This document shows positions 1 to 11,919 of a stretch of 64,000 nucleotides of DNA, piece after piece (the first letter of the stretch is position 1; every line of letters begins with the position of its first letter). Under the pieces are notes generated by a model. The model ran no database searches, was not told where the DNA came from, and saw only the letters and a program-made list of their open reading frames with translations. The position numbers and the translations under genes are program-made. Origin of the DNA: an uncultured Gammaproteobacteria bacterium (GTDB lineage Bacteria; Pseudomonadota; Gammaproteobacteria; HK1); contig OY282378.1 in assembly GCA_958295835.1 (NCBI GenBank), positions 3,187,694 through 3,251,693 on the forward strand, written 5' to 3'.

Positions 1-3000
1 GCAGGCAATAAGACTCCTTGCATTATTGGTGTTGCAAACATCGTTGAATCCGATTTGCCACCTTCCGCGATATTCTTCGGAAACATGTATCGCATCAATC
101 CAGTATCGCGGTTGCGGTAACGCCGCAGGTTCAAGGGGTTCAAGGAGTGTCTCTGAATCCAATTTTTCTGTCTTCCCTTGCCCACTGATGTTATTTGGAT
201 TAACGCGAACACTCGCATAACGGTGGTTGTAGATCTGTACCATCTTGCCTTCGTAGAGTGGTAGCCACTCTCCCGCCGCGCTCTCGAAGCGGTTACCGCC
301 GACCGGCCAAGCGCCTTCCCGTTCCTCCAGCTCCTCCCGGGTACGAAACCGGTAGGAGTCGTTGGTCATGTGGAACATCGTGGAGTGCTTCACCGGCCAA
401 GTCCTGATCGCTCTGCCCGTAGAACGATTCACAAGGACGGGCAGGCGGCGGTAGATGGAGGCCGTCAGTTGTGCATCCCGTCGGTTGCGGAACAACGGCA
501 CGGTTACAGTATTCGGATTGACCCTACGCAACGCGCTCGCGGATACCCTGAAGCGCCGCTCGGAGTCGTTGAACTGCTCCCATGACGAGATACGGACGCT
601 GAGTTCCAATTCGGGAAACTGATCCTTGGAAATCGCGAATACGATGACAGAAGGTTGTTCTTCATGATGAACATCCGGGAACAGCCATCCGCGCCGGTTC
701 TCGAACGAAAGAAACGCCTTCACGGAACGGGCGTGAATCCGGTCCGCGAAGAATGGGGCAGCAGTTTTGTCTGTCGCGATACCGATTGGGGTCAGCAGAC
801 CCACCATGCCACCGGAGCGGTTCACGAGCGCCATCGCCCGCTCCACGAACAGGGAATAAAGGTTCACGTCGCCACGAGCCAGCCAGGGATAATCGCCGCT
901 GGTCCGCGCGACCCGGAGGGCGGACTCGGCCCGCTCGTTCGCCCGCTCGAAGTCGGCGGCGAGCGGGTCCCCGCCGTCTCGTAACGCCTCGATCATGCGC
1001 TTGCGATCGGCGGCGCGCTGGGCGCGGGCGATCTCGGGACGGCGCACGGCGAACCACTCCACCTGTTGCAGCTTCATCCGATCCCAGGGCGGGTTGCCGA
1101 TCACCGCGTCGAAGCCGCCGTACCGCTCGTTCGAATCCCAATCCGACCAGACACCGGGGAAGGCGACCTGCCAGTTGAGGAATCGCTCCTCCGCGGCCAG
1201 CGCCCGGGCACGCGCGATGAGCCCCCGGGCACGTTCGAGCAGCAAGGCGAACCGCTGCGAGCCCGCCGTCTCCTTCGTCCCCGGTTCCGGTGTTTCGGTC
1301 GTTTCCCGCTCCGACGCCTCGCCTGCCCCCGGTTCCGGTGCGCTGCTCGCTACCAGCCCTGCCGTTTCACTCGCCTCGGACCCTGACGTTTCGTTCTCCA
1401 CCAAACCCGCCGTCCTGTCCGCAACCGGAGCCGCCCCCATCGCGATGTCCACCGGATCGCCGAAGACGCCGATGAAGAAGGACTGGAGAGCGGCCTCGTC
1501 CTCCGCATCGCCCACGTTCAGCCATTCGAAAGCGTGGACGAGCGACAGGAAGGCGTCGAGGGGCGCAGTCTGCCTCTGAACGCCGGCGAACACCCCGGCC
1601 GAATGATGGGCCTCGTCAATCGCCGCGTCGCTCAACATCTCGACCACCTGCATCGAACGGGTCGCCTGCATCGCCCAGCTCAAAGGTTCATGCAGATAAA
1701 GATGGCCTCCTTCCTCCGCACGGTCGAATCCTTGTCGCACCCAGCAGCCGAACAGGCTGTCGCCGCAACGCAGGTGGTGATCGAGGAAGCCGAGCGGCGC
1801 ACCAACGGTGAAGGTATGCAGCCACAGCGATACCTTGGCCAGCTCCACCGCCATCGGATTCTTGTCCACGCCGTACACGCAGCGCTTGAGCACCATGCGC
1901 CGGACGACGTGACGATCGTCGAGCTGCTCCGGTCGAATGGTCCAGCCTCGCTCGCCGGCGTTGCCGAGGACTGTGTCACGAACGGTGTCGATGTCTTCGA
2001 CGAGCGGTGAAACGTACCCCTCCATCGCCGCCTCCGCCTCGGCCATGGACGCAATCACCCGGTCGGCCAGGTAGTCCACGAAGCCGACCAGGAAGTGTCC
2101 CGATCCCATGGCCGGGTCGCAGACCTTGAGTTCGAGCAGCTTCCTGGCCGGATCGAGGCGTTTCAGCTCGTCGAGCTTGACCGGACCGGGCCGCCGGCTC
2201 TTCCTCAGTCTCGCCGCCTCGGCGGCAAACGCGTCGAGCCGGAATCTCACCAGCGGCCCGATGGTCTCCTCGATGATCAGGCTCACCAGCTCGTCGGGGG
2301 TGTAGTAGCTACCCGATCCCTTGCGCGCAAAGACGTTCGGGCGGACGACGATTCCGTCTCCGTCGCGAACGATCTCGTGTTCCAGGAGCCGTTCGTATAT
2401 CGAGCCGAGCTGCTGGACGCTCAGATCGCGGTAGTTGATGTAGCGACGACCTTCCGGCCCGGCCTCGAACGACAGCGCGTCGATGACGTCGGCCATGACC
2501 CGATCGCCCAGCCGGATCCGGGCGAGGAGCGGAGCGCACGCGCGGTCGAAGAGACCGCCGTTGTAGGGCGGAAGGCCGATCGAGGCGTCGCCCTCGTCAA
2601 CCATTCGGCACAGATCGTCGATGGCCGACCAGTAACGGGCGGCGGTCTCCGAGAAGGTATCGCCGCGGTCCTTGCGCTTCCCCACGTCGCCGCGCACCTT
2701 GTCGCGGAGGCCGTAGTCGTCGTAGCGCGCGTCGCGCACCGGCAGCAGGTCGCGATCCTCGGCGTACAGGATGAACAGCAGGCGATAGAGGACGACGAGG
2801 GCGCCATCGCGCACCTCTCCAAGGGGCGCATCCGGCGCAGCGGCGGCGATGGCGCCGGCCAGCTCGGGAAAGACGCGGCCGAAGACCAGGTTGGACAGGT
2901 TGGCGGCGACCCGCTCCTGGTGGAATCGGCCCTCGTCGAGCGCCCGCCGGTGGAGGGTGCGCGAGTCGGCGGCGCCGGGGAGGAAGGCTTCCCGGCGGAA

Positions 3001-3141
3001 GAAGAGGACGAACAGCTTGAGGCCGTGGCGGCGTTCGGACTCGGAGAGCGCGAAGAGGCCGTCGTTGTGGCCGGGGAGATCGAGAACGGCCGCGAGGTCG
3101 ATTTCGAAGAACTGCTCGGAGACGGACCGGGCTCGGTTCAT
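1..3141 (-). CDS. Eco57I-type DNA methyltransferase (type IIG-like), N-terminally truncated, runs off the window
   Basis: One open frame of 1047 codons runs from an ATG at 3141 past the left window edge with no stop. SAM-binding motif I is CDPAMGSGHF (Cys near residue 341) and the catalytic adenine-methyltransferase motif is NPPW (Asn near 683), so it should methylate adenine in DNA. The region before motif I contains SGSYYTPDEL, typical of large Eco57I-type R-M methylases. The first residues after the ATG (RSVSEQFFE) match, from family knowledge, an internal position of such proteins. The usual N-terminal segment is missing, and the ATG is supplied by the last CRISPR repeat. A matching N-terminal piece lies at 15497-15766. 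Whether this large piece is expressed or active is unknown; without its N-terminus it is probably a decaying remnant. Confidence 0.8.
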   Translation of the reverse strand, partial: MNRARSVSEQFFEIDLAAVLDLPGHNDGLFALSESERRHGLKLFVLFFRREAFLPGAADSRTLHRRALDEGRFHQERVAANLSNLVFGRVFPELAGAIAAAAPDAPLGEVRDGALVVLYRLLFILYAEDRDLLPVRDARYDDYGLRDKVRGDVGKRKDRGDTFSETAARYWSAIDDLCRMVDEGDASIGLPPYNGGLFDRACAPLLARIRLGDRVMADVIDALSFEAGPEGRRYINYRDLSVQQLGSIYERLLEHEIVRDGDGIVVRPNVFARKGSGSYYTPDELVSLIIEETIGPLVRFRLDAFAAEAARLRKSRRPGPVKLDELKRLDPARKLLELKVCDPAMGSGHFLVGFVDYLADRVIASMAEAEAAMEGYVSPLVEDIDTVRDTVLGNAGERGWTIRPEQLDDRHVVRRMVLKRCVYGVDKNPMAVELAKVSLWLHTFTVGAPLGFLDHHLRCGDSLFGCWVRQGFDRAEEGGHLYLHEPLSWAMQATRSMQVVEMLSDAAIDEAHHSAGVFAGVQRQTAPLDAFLSLVHAFEWLNVGDAEDEAALQSFFIGVFGDPVDIAMGAAPVADRTAGLVENETSGSEASETAGLVASSAPEPGAGEASERETTETPEPGTKETAGSQRFALLLERARGLIARARALAAEERFLNWQVAFPGVWSDWDSNERYGGFDAVIGNPPWDRMKLQQVEWFAVRRPEIARAQRAADRKRMIEALRDGGDPLAADFERANERAESALRVARTSGDYPWLARGDVNLYSLFVERAMALVNRSGGMVGLLTPIGIATDKTAAPFFADRIHARSVKAFLSFENRRGWLFPDVHHEEQPSVIVFAISKDQFPELELSVRISSWEQFNDSERRFRVSASALRRVNPNTVTVPLFRNRRDAQLTASIYRRLPVLVNRSTGRAIRTWPVKHSTMFHMTNDSYRFRTREELEEREGAWPVGGNRFESAAGEWLPLYEGKMVQIYNHRYASVRVNPNNISGQGKTEKLDSETLLEPLEPAALPQPRYWIDAIHVSEEYRGRWQIGFNDVCNTNNARSLIAC

Positions 3142-5846
3142 CCCCGCTCGCGCAGGGAACACCTCCGGGCGCATCTCTGGGCCGTGGACCGCAACGGTTC
3201 ATCCCCGCTCGCGCGGGGAACACCGGACTGTCGCCTGTCATGCCGGTTGGTATGCCGGTTCATCCCCGCTCGCGCGGGGAACACCTCCCGAATCCACGCG
3301 CTGATCGATGCCGAAACGGTTCATCCCCGCTCGCGCGGGGAACACCCCCCGGCCCACTGGGCGGAGGAGTCCGCCTACGGTTCATCCCCGCTCGCGCGGG
3401 GAACACCATACGCCTGTCGGCAGGGCTCACAGCGCCGACGGTTCATCCCCGCTCGCGCGGGGAACACCAGGAGCACCACCCCGATCTCACCGATCGGCCC
3501 GGTTCATCCCCGCTCGCGCGGGGAACACAGACAGCCGATCCGGCTGGCCATTCCGGCCAGCGGTTCATCCCCGCTCGCGCGGGGAACACATGCGCTCACG
3601 GACCAAACGGCGCTGCACTGGCGGTTCATCCCCGCTCGCGCGGGGAACACTTCCGGTTCGTCGTCCAGGAGCAGGCGGCGCCCGGTTCATCCCCGCTCGC
3701 GCGGGGAACACGGAAATGATTTCGCCAAGCGCGACAAGATGAACGGTTCATCCCCGCTCGCGCGGGGAACACGGGCGGGGTGACCGTGATGGTCTGGTCC
3801 TGCCCGGTTCATCCCCGCTCGCGCGGGGAACACGACTCCGATTGACGCCGTGCGCACAATCACTCCGGTTCATCCCCGCTCGCGCGGGGAACACGGGCTG
3901 TACGAGGTCAGCTGCCATTCGCTCGGCGGTTCATCCCCGCTCGCGCGGGGAACACTCGACGAAGAGGGAACAGGCAGTCGCCTCCTCCGGTTCATCCCCG
4001 CTCGCGCGGGGAACACTTTTCTCCGGTGCTCAACGGAAGGGGCTCATCCGGTTCATCCCCGCTCGCGCGGGGAACACCTTGCCGTTGATCATGTGGTGCC
4101 TCCGATGGCCGGTTCATCCCCGCTCGCGCGGGGAACACTTACGCATTAAGGTTTTGACATCGGACTGCACCGGTTCATCCCCGCTCGCGCGGGGAACACC
4201 TTCGCGTCGCTGAACCCGTCGTACCAACCACCGGTTCATCCCCGCTCGCGCGGGGAACACGATCCAGAGCTCTTCGATGTCTTCGATCGCCCCGGTTCAT
4301 CCCCGCTCGCGCGGGGAACACGGATTGGCCGGCGGCGAGAATCGGAGACTGACCGGTTCATCCCCGCTCGCGCGGGGAACACGCCGGCAGTCGCCAAAAA
4401 CTCGATGAGCGGTGCGGTTCATCCCCGCTCGCGCGGGGAACACCGGATCTGCCGAGCATCGACGGGCTCGGACAGCGGTTCATCCCCGCTCGCGCGGGGA
4501 ACACGGGCCGTTCACGTTGCAGATTGCGAAATAGTTCGGTTCATCCCCGCTCGCGCGGGGAACACCGGTCTGTCCATCGCGCGCGCGGAGTCTTTCCCGG
4601 TTCATCCCCGCTCGCGCGGGGAACACTCGTCCATCCGGCGCCGGATTTCGGCCCCGCCCGGTTCATCCCCGCTCGCGCGGGGAACACGGCGCCGAGGAGA
4701 ACCCTGCGGCCCACGGCAACGGTTCATCCCCGCTCGCGCGGGGAACACCCTTGCGGCCGCGGAGGGTCGCGGGGCCAATCCGGTTCATCCCCGCTCGCGC
4801 GGGGAACACGACGCCACGGCCCTCTCATACACGCGGATCACCGGTTCATCCCCGCTCGCGCGGGGAACACCAGTGGCCATCGACGGATCAATCCGATCCG
4901 GCCGGTTCATCCCCGCTCGCGCGGGGAACACTTCCCTTCCCTGAACGCTCCAACCGCGGTCTACGGTTCATCCCCGCTCGCGCGGGGAACACAACGCAGC
5001 CGGCATCAAGACATCCTCAGGGTACGGTTCATCCCCGCTCGCGCGGGGAACACTACATCGCGTGTGACGCGATACGCGCGTACGCCGGTTCATCCCCGCT
5101 CGCGCGGGGAACACCGGACTCGTCGGTCTCGTCATCCATGCGCACCAGGTTCATCCCCGCTCGCGCGGGGAACACGGATCCGCATGAGACTGATGCACCG
5201 ATTGCAGCGGTTCATCCCCGCTCGCGCGGGGAACACGTCTCCAACCGGGCGCCGCGCGTCGCTCGGACCGGTTCATCCCCGCTCGCGCGGGGAACACCGC
5301 GAATCCGCTAGCGAGTGGCTGGCGAGCTACGGTTCATCCCCGCTCGCGCGGGGAACACCCTTCCCATACATGGAGATAGCGGTCGTAATCCGGTTCATCC
5401 CCGCTCGCGCGGGGAACACGGAACGTGATCGGGCAGTAGTGGATACCGTTCCGGTTCATCCCCGCTCGCGCGGGGAACACACGAGGGCAACCCGGTCGTC
5501 TTCGGACCCCGCCGGTTCATCCCCGCTCGCGCGGGGAACACGACGGCGCGGGCCATGATCTGGTACTCCCAAACGGTTCATCCCCGCTCGCGCGGGGAAC
5601 ACAACCGCGTCTTTACGCTCTTATCTAGTTTGACCGGTTCATCCCCGCTCGCGCGGGGAACACTCCTCGCCCCGGCCCGTTCGCGTAGCTTGCGCCGGTT
5701 CATCCCCGCTCGCGCGGGGAACACCATCGGATCTTCGGGGATCTCTTCGGGGATCCCGGTTCATCCCCGCTCGCGCGGGGAACACGAAGGGGAGGGGATC
5801 CCCATCCGCTTTCTTTCCGGTTCATCCCCGCTCGCGCGGGGAACAC
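3134..5846 (-). CRISPR. Type I-E CRISPR array, 45 repeats and 44 spacers
   Basis: A 29-bp repeat recurs with an exact 61-bp period from 3134 to the last copy at 5818-5846. 44 intervals divide the distance exactly, so every spacer is 32 bp. Read on the minus strand, the repeat starts GTGTTCCCCGC and ends GCGGGGATGAACCG. It folds into a CCCCGC/GCGGGG stem with a GCGA tetraloop, and the expected 8-nt crRNA 5-prime handle is AUGAACCG. Orientation follows from cas2 and the leader on the right: newest spacers lie near 5846 and oldest near 3134. Two repeats differ: the copy at 3134 has a stem C-to-T change (minus strand), and the copy at 5147 has a changed terminal base. Spacer origins cannot be told from the window. 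Confidence 0.99.
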
Positions 5847-5956
5847 TCTTCCCAGAACTTACTGATAAATCGCGTTTTTTTCGATGACAAAGAACGTACC
5901 AACTGTTCTGCCGACGATTCCAAGGACCGTGAGGCAGTCCGCCTCGCCCTGCACGG
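5847..5956 (-). promoter_or_regulatory. CRISPR leader
   Basis: This 110-bp stretch lies between the cas2 stop and the first (newest) repeat, where I-E leaders are found. The 50 bp nearest the array are much AT-richer than the surroundings and include a run of seven T (plus strand). A near-match to the IHF consensus (WATCAA-N4-TTR) reads TATCAGTAAGTTC on the minus strand at 5867-5855, 8 bp from the repeat, which is where IHF bends the leader in E. coli. The pre-crRNA promoter should be here, but I cannot assign clear -35/-10 boxes. Confidence 0.75.
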
Positions 5957-7184
<1,228 letters not shown>

Positions 7185-7189
7185 CGCGA

Positions 7190-7891
7190 TCAGGCCCTGC
7201 GAATCAGCATCAGACCACAGCCGTAAGCCTTGGAGGCGCCGAAGCCGCGCATGACGGCAGACAGCAAGGCGGCCGGCTCCCGTACCACCAGCATTCCATC
7301 GAAATCCAGCGTGGAGAACGACATCGGCGGCGCCGAATCTCTTCTCGAAACGCGATGCTGCTGGTATCCGTCGATCCCGACGTCGTCCACCGAAACCTCG
7401 AACCCTGCGCTGCGTGATTGTCGTTCCAACCATGCAAAACCTTGCTCTCGTATCACGGCGAGACGGTGTTCAGCGCGCTCGCCGACGGAATGCACGCGCA
7501 GCGCATCGATGACGACGTCATGCTTGGTGGAACGAAGATGCGGCGCAACGCGGCGGCGGACCACCGGGTTCGCCCTCAGCGAAAAACGCAACCGGTCGCC
7601 TGCCGCGAGCACCGGCGCAAACGGCTTCGGCTCGGCGACCTCGAACAGCGCATGGCGGTCCCTCGGCTGACGTTCCGACAGGATCAGGAAGGTGCCGCGC
7701 TCCATCTCACGCCACAAGAAATCCCGGCGCCGCTCCGAGCCATCGGCGAAGAGTGACCAGACCAGATGATGCCCGGGATGCTGTGATCTCCCTTCACCGC
7801 TGCCATGATCACCCAGCAGCAGCGGCAGCAGCGCCCTCACCGAAGCATCGTGCCTGAGCCGGACACGGGAGAGATATGGCGACTCCATCAT
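7190..7891 (-). CDS. cas6e: pre-crRNA endoribonuclease Cas6e (Cse3/CasE)
   Basis: A 233-residue RAMP nuclease that cuts each repeat at the base of its hairpin and stays bound in Cascade. The N-terminus is MMESPYLSRVRL. His41 in HHLVWSLF aligns with the catalytic histidine of the family (HRALWSLF-type motif). The C-terminal glycine-rich loop is GFGASKAYGCGL. The start codon overlaps the cas5e stop (ATGA), and a second ATG follows directly, so either Met may be used. A much longer upstream frame is the shadow of cas5e. Confidence 0.93.
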   Translation of the reverse strand: MMESPYLSRVRLRHDASVRALLPLLLGDHGSGEGRSQHPGHHLVWSLFADGSERRRDFLWREMERGTFLILSERQPRDRHALFEVAEPKPFAPVLAAGDRLRFSLRANPVVRRRVAPHLRSTKHDVVIDALRVHSVGERAEHRLAVIREQGFAWLERQSRSAGFEVSVDDVGIDGYQQHRVSRRDSAPPMSFSTLDFDGMLVVREPAALLSAVMRGFGASKAYGCGLMLIRRA

Positions 7892-8622
7892 TCCCGAGGG
7901 CCTTCCAGGTCCATTACACCTTCCAGCCGATCGGTAAATTGCCAGCGTGTGCGGCTGGCGACTGCGTCGCGCCGCCGCTCGATGCGGGTATCGGCGCCCG
8001 CGCCCGGCGCGTCGTGATCGAACGCGATCATCCTGGTCGGCGCTGTGTCCCTGCTGCGAAGGTACTTCAGGACTTCCTTTTCCTCGGCGTTCGGTTGCCG
8101 CTTGTCGAAGGCATCCATGAACGTGTCGGCCTCGATGACGGCGGGGTTGAGCGGCAAACCGAGCGGTGCCGATTTGCGGCCGAGATAGAGGGTGAAGCAA
8201 GGGTGCCGCAAGGCGTCGGCCATCCCGTCGAGATCCACGGCATCCTTGACTCGCGGCCACAGGGAAACGGTAAAACAGGCATCCGACCGCCACTCCCGGC
8301 TGGAAAGCACCGTATGGAGGTCACCGGATTCCAATTCCCCCCGCCGGGTTGCGAACGTCCGGCCTTTTCGTGCCTTCGGAGTCTGCGCGGTGTGGTAGTC
8401 GATGAACGGCCGTCCCGGCGCGTCCGTCCTGACCGCGTAGTAGAGTCCCGCTTCCAGGTTCCGGTGGGCGTCTTCGTCGGTGCGCTCGATGCCCGAGGCG
8501 GCGGCGACCAGTCCAAGCACGGCGGATCTGCCGGGTCGCGCCCAGCTCATGCGCCGTTCGCCGACCGCAATTTCACCGAACGAGCCCATCGGGGCGTAGA
8601 GCGTCAACAGCAGGAAGCGCAT
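7888..8622 (-). CDS. cas5e: Cascade subunit Cas5e (CasD)
   Basis: A 244-residue Cas5 RAMP protein, beginning MRFLLLTLYAPMGSFGEIAV, the I-E family start in which the first beta strand leads into the G-S-F/W segment. In Cascade it caps the crRNA 5-prime handle and contacts Cse1. It lies 4 bp after cas7e and overlaps cas6e by 4 bp, so the genes are translationally coupled. Length is near the family norm (about 225-245 residues). Confidence 0.93.
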   Translation of the reverse strand: MRFLLLTLYAPMGSFGEIAVGERRMSWARPGRSAVLGLVAAASGIERTDEDAHRNLEAGLYYAVRTDAPGRPFIDYHTAQTPKARKGRTFATRRGELESGDLHTVLSSREWRSDACFTVSLWPRVKDAVDLDGMADALRHPCFTLYLGRKSAPLGLPLNPAVIEADTFMDAFDKRQPNAEEKEVLKYLRSRDTAPTRMIAFDHDAPGAGADTRIERRRDAVASRTRWQFTDRLEGVMDLEGPRE

Positions 8623-8626
8623 CGCG

Positions 8627-9697
<1,071 letters not shown>

Positions 9698-10249
9698 TCA
9701 GGTTTCGGAAGAAACGGGGGTTGCGTCCGATACGTGCCTGGATGATCGCAGGCTATCGGAAACGCCGTAGTACTCGAAAATCCAGCGCTTTCTTACCTTG
9801 TCGCCCCAATACAGGACGGAGAAGGACAGATCACAGACGTTGGCTTTGTCCTTGTTCAGACGTACGAGTCGACGGAGCGGCTCCATCAGCTCTTCACCGG
9901 ACGCTTGCAGCAGGCGGCGGAAACGTGCTTCGGACATGAGCGCCTTGTCTTCGTCGAACGACTCGCGGCCGATGGCGCGAGCGATTCGTTGGTCGTCCGG
10001 TTCACGGACATACGCCAGAATGCCGGCGAGTATGGCGACCCGCTCCGGAGCAGCCCACGAGAGGCTCCGGATCAGGCGAAGCGCCTCGGGTTCCTGCATC
10101 ACCTCGATCGGCGTGGCCGCCCGGCGCAGACGAGCCAGCGCCGCCCTTCGTGTCCCGCGTGTCGCGCGCCGGCCGGGCTCCTCGGATACCAGGCCGCGCC
10201 ACCATTCGGCGGCAATGGCGGCTCCGTTGCGTCGTTCCGTGTCGGTCAT
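9698..10249 (-). CDS. cse2: Cascade small subunit Cse2 (CasB)
   Basis: A 183-residue mostly helical, basic protein with the family features AAEWWRGL near the N-terminus and an F-x-R-L-L-Q-A segment in the middle. Two copies form the belly of Cascade and stabilise the R-loop. It starts at an ATGA overlap with the cse1 stop. Identification rests on sequence features and on its fixed position between cse1 and cas7e. Confidence 0.92.
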   Translation of the reverse strand: MTDTERRNGAAIAAEWWRGLVSEEPGRRATRGTRRAALARLRRAATPIEVMQEPEALRLIRSLSWAAPERVAILAGILAYVREPDDQRIARAIGRESFDEDKALMSEARFRRLLQASGEELMEPLRRLVRLNKDKANVCDLSFSVLYWGDKVRKRWIFEYYGVSDSLRSSRHVSDATPVSSET

Positions 10250-11919
10250 GCGGCCTCCTTCCTGCCTTTGCGCACCCGTGCGGTTTCGGGCGAAGCAATG
10301 TCGAGATCTCGTTCGAACAGTGAACGACCATTCTTGCCACGCCCGCTCAAGGCCAGCGTCAGGAAGAAGTGCGCCTCGACGTGTCGCTCCATGTTCCGAC
10401 CCTCCAACCCGTCCATCGGCGCGTACTCGTCGAAGAGACGCCTCGCGGCGTCGGCCATGATTGGCGCCCAGCCTTCGCGTGTTCGGAGTGTGGGATCGTC
10501 ACCGTCCGGGTCTTCTTCGACCAAGCACACAGCTTGGCGAAGCGCTCCGTAAAACGCCCGTTCGGTTTCGCGATAGAAGCGCTCCGCGATGAAGCCGTAG
10601 TCCCCGCCCGCATTCTTCGGCCGGTCGTAAAGAGCCGACTTGATCGCCTTGGTGAGCAGCCGCGTCACCGTGCCGGCGCCAGCCACCGCACGCCCGATGA
10701 ATTGTTCGAGTGATTCGCGCGATGCCGCATCTTCCAGGAGCCAGAACGGCATCTCGCTCTCGATCCAGGCACGCGCTTTCATGTTGTCCATGTCATAACC
10801 GAATGCGACGAGTCGCGTCCCGTCTCTCTGAGGCGTGCGCTCATGCCAGTGTCGAATGACTTGCGCAGGGTCGCAGAGCTTGTCACTGCTTTCGCAGACG
10901 AGACCGGGCCAGAGGCGATAGCTGATGCCGCCGGGCTTGGGATGAACGGGCAGCTTTGGAGAGCCGGCCTTCTGGCGATAATACGGTGTCAGAGGGTGTT
11001 CAAAGCCCTCCGAATAGTCGGTCCCGTAATTCCTGGTACGGTAGCTCGCTACGACGGCAGAGTCTTTGTCGCCGGTGAGACCGCAAGGTCGATCCTGTGC
11101 GCTTTCGAACACGAGCCGAATGCGTCGAGGCATCCCCCAGTAGACCTGCAAGGGATGAACGTTGCCCGGTGTCGTTTTCTTCCCACCGGCCTTCGGGTTC
11201 GAAGTACGGGTGGGAACGAGCCACGGAAAAATCAATGCAGGGTCGTCCGATACCGTCACATCACTGGCACGGCCTTCAATCTGCTCTCTGGCTTCGACGT
11301 TGGGCCAGAGACGGCCCCATAACGTAGCGCCGTAATCCCGGTGATCGGCGATGATCAGTGTCGTCATCGGGCCGCCGCCACGCAATGACGTCCGATGGCC
11401 GGCGCCGCCGCCCGGCGCGTACGAATTCAACGTGTAGAGCGCCATTGCGGCCGTCGCGCGGGACAGAATCGGCGCACTTCCGCGTTTCACGAAAAGATCG
11501 GCGTTGTTGCGCAAGGTCTGCGCCCCCGGCGCGTCGATCAACAGTGCCGCGATCTCCTTGCCGTCTGCGTCTTCGAGGGGATCGAGATCCTGAAGGAACC
11601 GAGGGCCGGGACCGTCCAGATCAAAGGCATGGGCGACTCGTGCGAATCTTTCTTCAAGAATCCCGGGCGCCGGCGGGTTCCACCACCAATCCTCCCAATC
11701 GTCGTCCTCCGGTGCGGCGGCCGTGGACAGCAGGCCGATCAGGAGCTCGTGGGCCGCACCGTTGAAGTCCGGTCGTGGCCAGGCAAAGGCGACGATGGGG
11801 TCCTCGCCGATGCGGTCGTTGATCCGCCACGGGGCGATCCGTTGGATGGCGCCGCTTCGCCGCCGGACCGGCAGCCACGATGCATCGATCAGATTGAACC
11901 CTTGGGGCATGTCAGACAT
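10246..11919 (-). CDS. cse1: Cascade large subunit Cse1 (Cas8e/CasA)
   Basis: A 557-residue protein starting MSDMPQGFNLIDASWLPVRR, the typical Cse1 N-terminus. It recognises the PAM and recruits Cas3. Further family segments include the central FPWLVPTRTS stretch and a helical C-terminal bundle. The start overlaps the cas3 end by 8 bp and the stop overlaps cse2 by 4 bp. Length is slightly above E. coli CasA (502 residues). Confidence 0.95.
   Translation of the reverse strand: MSDMPQGFNLIDASWLPVRRRSGAIQRIAPWRINDRIGEDPIVAFAWPRPDFNGAAHELLIGLLSTAAAPEDDDWEDWWWNPPAPGILEERFARVAHAFDLDGPGPRFLQDLDPLEDADGKEIAALLIDAPGAQTLRNNADLFVKRGSAPILSRATAAMALYTLNSYAPGGGAGHRTSLRGGGPMTTLIIADHRDYGATLWGRLWPNVEAREQIEGRASDVTVSDDPALIFPWLVPTRTSNPKAGGKKTTPGNVHPLQVYWGMPRRIRLVFESAQDRPCGLTGDKDSAVVASYRTRNYGTDYSEGFEHPLTPYYRQKAGSPKLPVHPKPGGISYRLWPGLVCESSDKLCDPAQVIRHWHERTPQRDGTRLVAFGYDMDNMKARAWIESEMPFWLLEDAASRESLEQFIGRAVAGAGTVTRLLTKAIKSALYDRPKNAGGDYGFIAERFYRETERAFYGALRQAVCLVEEDPDGDDPTLRTREGWAPIMADAARRLFDEYAPMDGLEGRNMERHVEAHFFLTLALSGRGKNGRSLFERDLDIASPETARVRKGRKEAA

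Noticed and set aside
2597..3241. 214-codon minus-strand frame starting in the array
   Set aside because: Out of frame with the methyltransferase, Arg/Pro-rich, and begins in repeat and spacer DNA; a shadow of the real frame.
2095..5887. Long plus-strand frames across the CRISPR array with repeated [18 protein letters not shown] and SSPLARGT peptides
   Set aside because: They are translations of the 29-bp repeat; the 61-bp period rotates through three frames, giving the three peptide versions. No coding signal beyond the repeat.
5931..5945. Hairpin GAGGC-AGTCC-GCCTC after cas2, considered as a terminator
   Set aside because: The stem is only 5 bp and no T run follows; too weak to call.
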